Source: Thermoproteota archaeon
GTDB taxonomy: Archaea > Korarchaeota > Korarchaeia > Korarchaeales > Korarchaeaceae
Direction: 5' to 3'
Length of the DNA: 10,250 nucleotides
NCBI GenBank assembly: GCA_021158805.1
Contig: JAGGTZ010000069.1
Span: forward strand, 1 to 10,250
The position numbers and the translations under genes are program-made. The notes under the pieces are model-generated. The model made no database searches and had not been told where the DNA came from. It saw only the letters and a list, made by a program, of their open reading frames with translations. Below, piece by piece: positions 1 to 5,678 of the stretch. Within the stretch, counting starts at the first letter, position 1; each line of letters begins with the position of its first letter.

Positions 1-601
1 CTTGCTCACCTTTAGCGGCCTTCACATACCTCCTTACTACTTCGCCCTGCTATTTCTACTGTATCCCTTCATCCCAGGCCTGAATCCTGAATCACTAGAT
101 GTGGACCCTGGTGAGGCAGATGCTATGGCGTCTTATCTGAAAGGAGGAGGTGGACGAGTTTACTCACTAAAAGCCCTCGGTTTATATGAAATGGTCGTGC
201 TAGATGAATCGCTATCCCAGATAGAGTTACCTACCTGGGCAAAGGTGATAAAAGAGCTATCAAATAGAAATGAGCTCTCAGAAGTTATGAGGAAAACCTC
301 TGATATGTTGAAAGAATTTAAGAAGATACATAGTATGTGGAAAGCAAAAATAAGATCGTTAAGAGCGATTAATACGGTAATCACTGCTGCTTTAGGTCTT
401 ACTAATGCCTTTCTCTTGAAATTTGTAAATTCTCCATTAATAGGCTCTACAATATCGGTACCGCCAGATCTAGCTTATTCTCTGATAGTATCAGGTGTTC
501 TGATTTCTCTAATATCTTCTAAGCCTGTTGGAATCTCTTTATATGCTGCATCCTCTTACCTCACCGCATTCTCTATTGCTTACCTTCTAATTCCCCAGTA
601 A
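1..601 (+). CDS. Membrane protein of unknown function, 3' part (left end cut by the window)
   Basis: I do not recognise this gene. The frame is open from the left edge to TAA at 599-601. A TTG lies at base 2, but the gene probably begins before the window. The roughly 200 visible residues hold a hydrophobic segment near residues 8-27, a charged and probably cytoplasmic helical region near 50-120, and then three hydrophobic segments near 121-140, 155-172 and 177-197, ending almost at the C-terminus. A helical cytoplasmic block flanked by membrane helices is loosely like the TadC/FlaJ (GspF-type) platform proteins of archaeal pili, but I see no diagnostic motif, so this is only a weak guess. 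The gene lies 33 bases before smc. The gap contains a possible promoter for smc, so it need not belong to the same transcript. Confidence 0.6.
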   Translation, partial: LLTFSGLHIPPYYFALLFLLYPFIPGLNPESLDVDPGEADAMASYLKGGGGRVYSLKALGLYEMVVLDESLSQIELPTWAKVIKELSNRNELSEVMRKTSDMLKEFKKIHSMWKAKIRSLRAINTVITAALGLTNAFLLKFVNSPLIGSTISVPPDLAYSLIVSGVLISLISSKPVGISLYAASSYLTAFSIAYLLIPQ

Positions 602-602
602 A

Positions 603-612
603 GGTTAAATTC
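603..612 (+). promoter_or_regulatory. Putative BRE/TATA element for the smc operon
   Basis: A purine-rich AAGG followed by TTAAAT (605-610) lies just after the stop of the upstream membrane protein gene. Its centre is about 27 bases before the smc ATG at 635, the usual archaeal TATA-to-start distance for a leaderless transcript. No clear Shine-Dalgarno site precedes that ATG, which fits leaderless initiation. This is a short AT-rich match, so confidence is limited. Confidence 0.4.
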
Positions 613-634
613 TTAGTCTTTTTAAGGCAATTGA

Positions 635-2938
635 ATGAAAGCATCCATCGAAAGCATGCAGCTCGTCAATTTCAAGTCGTTCAAGAGGACATCGCTACCC
701 TTGCCTAGGGGCTTCATAGCCATAACGGGCCCTAATGGATCGGGTAAGAGCAATATTATTGATGCTATAGCATTCGTCATGGGATGGAGAGCGAGGAGAC
801 TGAGAGCATCTAAAATAGATCACTTAGTGAGGAGAGGATCACAATCAGGCTATGTCTCAATAACAATAAACAATGCAGCAGAGAAATACAAGATTTCTAG
901 GGAAATAAGACCTAATGGCGAGAGTGTATATCGCATAAACGGCAGAAGGGCTAGCGCATCCGAAATAAGCCAGTTATTATCTGAATTCGGCTTCGTCACG
1001 GATAGATATACATTCGTAACACAGGGAGATATAACCAGCATAGTAGAGATGTCTCCAAAGGAAAGAGCCAAATTACTTGAGGAAATAAGCGGTGTTGCCG
1101 AATACGATGAGAGGAAGCTGAATGCAGTTTCTGAATTGCAAAAAGTAGATCAAGGGCTTAGAGAAATACTAGTTATGCTTAAGGAGAGAGAAAGAGAGCT
1201 TAGGAAGGCTGAAAACGAGTGGAGATCCCTTAAAGAGAGAAGAGAACTGGAGGAAAAACTGATGAGGGTAAAAAAGTATGTGCTGATTTCTGAGTTAAAA
1301 CGCCTAGAGGAGAGGCTGAAGGAGCTAGAATCCATGGAACTCGAAGCAAAATTTGAGGAGGTGGAGGCTATCAGGAGAGAATTAGAGGAAAAAGAGGAGG
1401 AGCTGAGGAGGTTAGAGTCCTTGGTGAGGGACTCACCAGTCCGAAGGAGAAGGGAGCTAGAGTTCAAAGCCAAATCACTTAAGGAGAAGATAAAAGCTAT
1501 TCAAGAAGCCCTAGAGGCTAAGAGAGAGAATCTAGATATATTAATGCAGGGAGAGACCCCTCCCTTAGTCAAAGAAGATCCTTCCTTTCTAGGTTTAGTC
1601 TCACAACTGATAAAACCCATTCAGGGCTATGAAATCCCATATTTGGCTGCTGGAGGATCTCGCTTGAACGATATAGTAGTTAGAGACCTAGATGGTGCTA
1701 AAAGGCTTGCTAAAAAATTGAGAGGGGTTAAAGGCAGGTATAGGATAATTCCTTTAGATGTGATACTGCCCAAAGATCCCCCGAGATTCGAGAATTCGCT
1801 TGGGTCACTCTCTAACTATCTAGAGTATGATGAAGAGTACGAGGACCTTGCAAGACTAGTGTTTAATGCCGTCTTGGTGAGAGACTTAGATGATGTAACT
1901 AAGGATCTGATTGGGAAAGCAAGGTTTGTTACCTTGGATGGAGAGATCGTTGAAAGAGAGGGGAGCATTCTAGCAGGGAGCCCTCGGAAGGATCTAGAGA
2001 GGATAAGTAAGATAAGAGAGGAGATATCATCCCTTCAAGAGCAGTTAGAGAAATCTGAGAGTGAGTTAAAATCGACCTTAGAAGAACTGGACAACCTCCC
2101 TAAGGAAGATCCCAACATAGACAGGTTAAATAATCTAAGGAAGGAAGTCTCTAGGCTAAGATGTACATACCAAGAAGCCATAAGAAGGAGACAGAGCTAC
2201 CTTGCGAAGATGGAGGAATTGAGTGAAGAGAAAGGCATGATAAAGGAGCAGATTAGATCAATTGAACATGAACTTTCAAAAATATCTGGGATAGAACCGA
2301 TGCCAGTTCCCAATCCCCACAACGAACTAGCAATTCTGCAAACACGGTTAAAGGTAATAGGCCCTGTTAATCCAAAAGCTGAAGAGGAATTCAAACTCAG
2401 AAAGGCAAGATACGAGGAAGTAAGGAGGAAATACGAGGAATTTCAGGCTAGGAAGAAGGAGATAGAGGATTTGATACAGAAAATAGATATGGAAAGAGAG
2501 AATGTGATCAAGGAGACTCTAGAAAAACTCTCGATGGCGTTTGACGAGTCCGTTAAGTCTCTCTTTGAGGGTGGTGGAGGTTCACTTGAACTTACTGATA
2601 AAGGGCTTGAGATGAAGGTAAAGCTCCCTAATAAGAAGCTACTATCTATAGATTCCCTATCTGGCGGCGAGAAGTCACTAAGTGCCCTCGCATTTATTCT
2701 AGCTGCTCAGAAGCTTAGACCATCCTCATTGTACATATTTGATGAGGCAGATGCAATGTTAGATGGAATAAATTGCAAGAGATATGCTAAAGCCTTAAAG
2801 GACCTCTCAAAAAGATCTCAGGTCGTGGTAATCTCTCTGAAAAAAGAAACATTGGAGGAAGCGGATTACCTAATTGGTGTAACCATGAGGAACGGGGAAT
2901 CAAAGATAGTCGCCATCTCCCAGGAGGCCGCATCATGA
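635..2938 (+). CDS. smc: SMC chromosome segregation/condensin ATPase, short-armed form
   Basis: This is the ATPase subunit of the SMC-ScpAB condensin, which loops and organises chromosomal DNA. Visible in order: Walker A GPNGSGKS (residues 32-39), Q-loop VTQGD with Q130, a first coiled coil about 165-312, a hinge about 315-450 ending in the typical TLDGEIV...G.I..GS pattern, a second coiled coil about 455-552, the neck motif IGPVNPKAEEE, signature LSGGE (675-679) and Walker B YIFDE (D703, E704). The switch loop reads VVVISLKK, with Leu where bacterial SMCs have His; I recall Leu in other archaeal SMCs too. No CXXC zinc hook is present, which excludes Rad50. At 767 residues it is far shorter than the usual 1,150-1,200. 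All catalytic motifs are intact, so the shortening lies in the coiled-coil arms. The ATG at 635 starts just before the conserved N-terminal head strand. Its stop overlaps the scpA start (ATGA). Confidence 0.95.
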   Translation: MKASIESMQLVNFKSFKRTSLPLPRGFIAITGPNGSGKSNIIDAIAFVMGWRARRLRASKIDHLVRRGSQSGYVSITINNAAEKYKISREIRPNGESVYRINGRRASASEISQLLSEFGFVTDRYTFVTQGDITSIVEMSPKERAKLLEEISGVAEYDERKLNAVSELQKVDQGLREILVMLKERERELRKAENEWRSLKERRELEEKLMRVKKYVLISELKRLEERLKELESMELEAKFEEVEAIRRELEEKEEELRRLESLVRDSPVRRRRELEFKAKSLKEKIKAIQEALEAKRENLDILMQGETPPLVKEDPSFLGLVSQLIKPIQGYEIPYLAAGGSRLNDIVVRDLDGAKRLAKKLRGVKGRYRIIPLDVILPKDPPRFENSLGSLSNYLEYDEEYEDLARLVFNAVLVRDLDDVTKDLIGKARFVTLDGEIVEREGSILAGSPRKDLERISKIREEISSLQEQLEKSESELKSTLEELDNLPKEDPNIDRLNNLRKEVSRLRCTYQEAIRRRQSYLAKMEELSEEKGMIKEQIRSIEHELSKISGIEPMPVPNPHNELAILQTRLKVIGPVNPKAEEEFKLRKARYEEVRRKYEEFQARKKEIEDLIQKIDMERENVIKETLEKLSMAFDESVKSLFEGGGGSLELTDKGLEMKVKLPNKKLLSIDSLSGGEKSLSALAFILAAQKLRPSSLYIFDEADAMLDGINCKRYAKALKDLSKRSQVVVISLKKETLEEADYLIGVTMRNGESKIVAISQEAAS

Positions 2939-3474
2939 ATGTGGTGGAGATATGGCAGGAGTTCATCCGAAGCAGGGACATAGCTAGAGCTGGTAGGCTT
3001 ATACTCCAGCTGGCTAAGGACCTGAGGAGAGATGTGTTCGCCTATATATCTAGTGAAATACAAGCAACTAGAAGTTCAAAGAAGAGGAGGGATTTAAAGA
3101 GAGGCCTAGTACTGAAGCCAAGAGCAAAACGAATCCCCAAGAGATATCCTCTAACGGCCGAGCTAGTTAGGGCTTTTAAGTGGATGGAAAAAAGGTTATC
3201 CAGGGCTGCAAAGTCCATTAGCCTATCCATCATCTCAAGATGGAACCTATTTGAGGAGATAAAGAAGGTGAGGGAAAAGATCAGGAAGTTTAGAGGTAAG
3301 AGGATAATTCCTCTGTCTAAGCTGATAAACAGTAGAGATGAGCTAGCTCCTACTCTTGTATCTTTACTTCACATGGAGAGCGAGGGTGAAGTGGAACTCC
3401 GTCAGGATAGGCCGTTTGGAGAGGTGTTCGTGGTGGTTCAAGGTGAAGGGGCCAAGATCTTGGGAGAGGGCTAA
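2935..3474 (+). CDS. scpA: ScpA-like kleisin subunit of the SMC complex (compact)
   Basis: ScpA is the kleisin that bridges the two SMC heads and carries ScpB. Support comes from position (ATG overlaps the smc stop, and AGGAGG at 2922-2927 sits 7 bases upstream) and from the C-terminal winged helix: residues about 140-170 read SLLHMESEGEVELRQDRPFG, the classic ScpA cap that binds the SMC head. The N-terminal part is a helical region around residues 5-45, without the PLDLLL-type opening of bacterial ScpA. A strongly basic stretch follows (about 48-75, many Lys/Arg), then a mid helix and the C-terminal domain. Only 179 residues are present against roughly 220-270 for common ScpA, so the N-terminal domain and linker are reduced. 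The small size matches the short SMC. The 3' end overlaps the beginning of scpB. Family assignment is firm at the C-terminus and weaker at the N-terminus. Confidence 0.85.
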   Translation: MNVVEIWQEFIRSRDIARAGRLILQLAKDLRRDVFAYISSEIQATRSSKKRRDLKRGLVLKPRAKRIPKRYPLTAELVRAFKWMEKRLSRAAKSISLSIISRWNLFEEIKKVREKIRKFRGKRIIPLSKLINSRDELAPTLVSLLHMESEGEVELRQDRPFGEVFVVVQGEGAKILGEG

Positions 3475-3928
3475 GAGGCTGTTAGAAGCAGCCCTCTTTG
3501 CATGTGGAGATGTCTTAGATGAAAAGGAAATTGAGAAGTTGACAGGGCTCCGTGGCCCCGCCATAGATAAAGCGGTAGCGGAGATAAATGAGGAGCTTTC
3601 TGAACATCCATTTAAAATTGAGAAAATTGGAGAAGGATGGATAATGGTTCTTGATAGGGAATATGAGGAGAAGGTCCATCATTTATTCCCATCATCCCTC
3701 CTATCTAAATCCGAAATGAGGACCTTGGCTTTGATAGCATCTAATGAACCGATTTCAATATCTGAAATAGTCTCCGTTAGAGGGAGTTCAGCTAGGGATC
3801 ACGTAGAGCGCTTAATTAAGCTAGGTCTCATCGCTGAGAGTAAGGAAGGTAGAAAAAGGGTCTTCAGGACAACGAAGAGGTTCTCTCAACTATTTAAAGT
3901 TGAACCTAAGGAGAATAGAGGGGGCTAA
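3443..3928 (+). CDS. scpB: ScpB-like winged-helix subunit of the SMC complex
   Basis: ScpB is the dimeric winged-helix partner that binds the ScpA linker in the condensin. The start of the conserved part is clear: RLLEAALFACGDVLDEKEIE matches the LLEALLFASGEPLS opening of ScpB. A first winged helix follows, then a second one (LSKSEMRTLALIASNEPIS...SSARDHVERLIKLGLI), which matches the second wHTH of the family. I chose GTG 3443 (161 residues). It overlaps scpA by 32 bases but has only a weak SD. Alternatives are TTG at 3416, which would add residues unlike the family, and CTG at 3479, just before LEAALFA, with GGGAGAGG about 9 bases upstream. The C-terminus is short and charged. The stop at 3926-3928 lies 2 bases before the inferred pyrD start, suggesting translational coupling. 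Confidence 0.85.
   Translation: MKGPRSWERAKRLLEAALFACGDVLDEKEIEKLTGLRGPAIDKAVAEINEELSEHPFKIEKIGEGWIMVLDREYEEKVHHLFPSSLLSKSEMRTLALIASNEPISISEIVSVRGSSARDHVERLIKLGLIAESKEGRKRVFRTTKRFSQLFKVEPKENRGG
3917..3924 (+). promoter_or_regulatory. Shine-Dalgarno site deciding the CTG start of pyrD
   Basis: AGAGGGGG lies inside the last codons of scpB and ends 6 bases before CTG at 3931. It is purine-rich and at the correct distance for that codon. An in-frame stop (TAG 3916-3918) shows that pyrD translation cannot begin further upstream. Confidence 0.55.
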
Positions 3929-3930
3929 GA

Positions 3931-4830
3931 CTGCTAAGCACGGAGGTAGGTGGATTAAAGCTAGATAACCCCTTAATTCTTGCTTCAGGTATTCTAGGAA
4001 ATAATGTCTATCTTCTTAAAAGAGTCGCTGATGCTGGTGCTGGGGCCCTTACTACTAAGACAATTTTACCAGAGCCGACCAAAGGGTATGGAAATCCCGT
4101 AATAGTGGAGCTCCCGTTCGGTCTCCTAAATGCTATGGGACTGCCTAATCCTGGAGTTAAAGAATTCTCTAGGGAATTGAAGGAAGCTAGGTCGATAATT
4201 GATGTCCCTGTGATAGCTAGTGCTGGTGGAGGAACACCTGAAGAGGTAGCCTATGTAGCTGGTATGCTAGCGGACGCAGGTGCCGACGCCATAGAAATAA
4301 ACGCATCATGTCCTCACGTAAAAGCTCACGGCCTAGAACTAGGCAGTACCCCTGAAGATTTATTCTTACTTGTAAGAGAGGTCAGGAATGCTGTAAAGGT
4401 ACCCCTATTTGTTAAGCTCACTCCAATGACCAATAACATAAGTGCACTCGGAGAGGCCGCTATGAAGGCTGGAGCTAATGGACTAACAGCTATAAATACC
4501 GTTAAGGCTATGATAATCGATGTGGAGGCTATGTCACCCATCCTCTCAAATAAATTCGGTGGACTGAGTGGGCCGGCCATACGGCCAATTGCCGTTAGGG
4601 CAGTTTACGAACTCGCTGGACTCGGTGATGTCATAGGTACTGGAGGAGTTGAGAGCTGGAGAGATGCAGCTGAAATGCTTCTAGCGGGTGCTAAAGCCGT
4701 TGGAATAGGAACAGCAATCTATAGAAGAGGGCTTTCGGTCTTCAAGGAGATATTAGATGGACTAACTCGATATCTGGAGGAGAAAGGGTTGACTGTAAAG
4801 GAGCTAATCGGGAGGGGGAGGAACTGCTAG
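3931..4830 (+). CDS. pyrD: Dihydroorotate dehydrogenase, class 1B-like, with a CTG start
   Basis: This FMN enzyme oxidises dihydroorotate to orotate, the fourth step of UMP synthesis. The TIM-barrel signatures are all visible: ASGILG near the N-terminus, TTKTI with GNP for FMN and substrate contact, NAMGLPNPG, INASCPH with Cys127 as the expected class 1 catalytic base, VKLTP, AINT, GGLSGPAI, and the phosphate-binding GTGGV and GIGTA. The first ATG/GTG/TTG in frame is GTG 4105, but that would remove the first 58 residues, including the conserved ASGILG and TTKT strands. Upstream codons back to CTG 3931 give LLSTEVGGLKLDNPLILASG, a textbook PyrD beginning, so I place the start at CTG, with 299 residues, the family norm. 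No PyrK electron-transfer partner is in the window. The gene sits between scpB and the UPF0282 gene and overlaps the latter. Confidence 0.9.
   Translation: MLSTEVGGLKLDNPLILASGILGNNVYLLKRVADAGAGALTTKTILPEPTKGYGNPVIVELPFGLLNAMGLPNPGVKEFSRELKEARSIIDVPVIASAGGGTPEEVAYVAGMLADAGADAIEINASCPHVKAHGLELGSTPEDLFLLVREVRNAVKVPLFVKLTPMTNNISALGEAAMKAGANGLTAINTVKAMIIDVEAMSPILSNKFGGLSGPAIRPIAVRAVYELAGLGDVIGTGGVESWRDAAEMLLAGAKAVGIGTAIYRRGLSVFKEILDGLTRYLEEKGLTVKELIGRGRNC
4811..4821 (+). promoter_or_regulatory. Shine-Dalgarno-like purine tract before the UPF0282 gene
   Basis: GGAGGGGGAGG lies in the last codons of pyrD, ahead of CTG at 4824. The first GGAGG leaves 8 bases to the CTG and the second leaves 2. This supports initiation at 4824 rather than at ATG 4857, which has no such tract at a suitable distance. 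Confidence 0.5.
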
Positions 4831-5678
4831 ACTACAGGCTTATAGCCTTCGACAGCATGGGAGTTAGATCCATGGCCACGGTAGTGGAGACTAAAGATAT
4901 CAAGATATTTATCGACCCTAGCGTCGCCCTTGGACCAAGGAGATACGGGCTACCACCTCATGAGAAGGAAATTGAGAAAATGCATGAATTAGCTAAGGTG
5001 ATAGAGGAAGAGGCTATGGACTCTGATGTCATAGTGATAACCCATTATCACTACGATCACTTCGATTTAGGCCATAAGATTTCTCTAGAGATATACAGGG
5101 GCAAATTTCTACTGATAAAACATCCAACAGAGAACATTAATAGGAGCCAGAGGGTGGAGAGGGCTCCTGCTTTTTTAAGAAGTGTGGAAGGGCTACCTAA
5201 GAAAATCGACTTGGCGGATGGCAGGGATTTCACATTCGGTTCTACGAGGATTAGGTTCTCTAACGCAGTTCCTCATGGGACTAACACGAGACTTGGGTAT
5301 GTACTTGAAGTGCTAGTGGAGAGTGGTGATGAGAGGCTTCTCTTCTCCTCAGATGTAGAAGGGCCTGCGTTAGATGAACAGGCCCAATTCATCTTACAAT
5401 ACGATCCTCACGTAGCTATAATAGATGGACCGATGACCTACATGCTAGGTTTTCGCTATTCAGTGAAGAGCTTGGAGGAATCCGAGAATAACTTAATAAG
5501 GATACTGGAACTTCCTTCCCTAGAGGAACTGATCATAGATCACCACTTGTGTAGGGAACTGGAGTTTAGAGATAGACTGTCAACCATCGCGAGTAGGTTT
5601 AAAACTGCGGCTGAAGCTTCCGGTAGGGAGAACAACCTCCTTGAAGCTAGGAGAAAGGAATTGTATGGGAGATACTAA
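4824..5678 (+). CDS. UPF0282 family metallo-beta-lactamase-fold hydrolase, probable CTG start
   Basis: This is a predicted metal-dependent hydrolase of unknown substrate, from a family found mainly in archaea. The zinc-binding motif THYHYDH gives H74, H76, D78 and H79 (numbered from CTG). Later ligand candidates are the His in AVPHGTN, the Asp in FSSDVEGPA and the His pair in IDHHLC. The N-terminal part IAFDSMGVRSMATVVE and the following IDPSVALGPRRYGLPP match the UPF0282 opening (family form: LASESLGVRSLATFVE...IDPGVALGP.RYGLPP). ATG 4857 would cut the first beta strand. CTG 4824 restores it, with an SD-like tract upstream and a 7-base CTGCTAG overlap with the pyrD stop. No other ATG, GTG or TTG in frame lies nearby. 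Length is 284 residues, close to the family norm. Its TAA overlaps the tmcA ATG by one base. Family membership is firm; the start is inferred and the function unknown. Confidence 0.87.
   Translation: MLDYRLIAFDSMGVRSMATVVETKDIKIFIDPSVALGPRRYGLPPHEKEIEKMHELAKVIEEEAMDSDVIVITHYHYDHFDLGHKISLEIYRGKFLLIKHPTENINRSQRVERAPAFLRSVEGLPKKIDLADGRDFTFGSTRIRFSNAVPHGTNTRLGYVLEVLVESGDERLLFSSDVEGPALDEQAQFILQYDPHVAIIDGPMTYMLGFRYSVKSLEESENNLIRILELPSLEELIIDHHLCRELEFRDRLSTIASRFKTAAEASGRENNLLEARRKELYGRY

Noticed and set aside
1150..1473. Minus-strand frame of 107 codons, rich in Ser
   Set aside because: It is the antisense shadow of the Glu/Lys/Arg-rich SMC coiled coil; GAG/GAA codons read as CTC/TTC and AGG as CCT, giving low-complexity Ser/Leu protein.
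635..2938. Rad50/SbcC instead of SMC
   Set aside because: There is no CXXC zinc hook, the hinge has the SMC pattern, and scpA and scpB follow directly.
3356..3442. Longer scpB starting at TTG 3356
   Set aside because: The extra residues (WRARVKWNSVRIG and so on) are unlike ScpB and arise from the ScpA C-terminal domain read in another frame.
3900..3960. Frameshifted ScpB-PyrD fusion
   Set aside because: Both proteins have complete and family-typical ends (ScpB stop, PyrD N-terminus) and there is no slippery run; a 2-base gap with an SD site explains the layout better.
4105..4107. GTG 4105 as the pyrD start
   Set aside because: It would remove conserved FMN- and substrate-binding segments of the barrel that are encoded intact just upstream.
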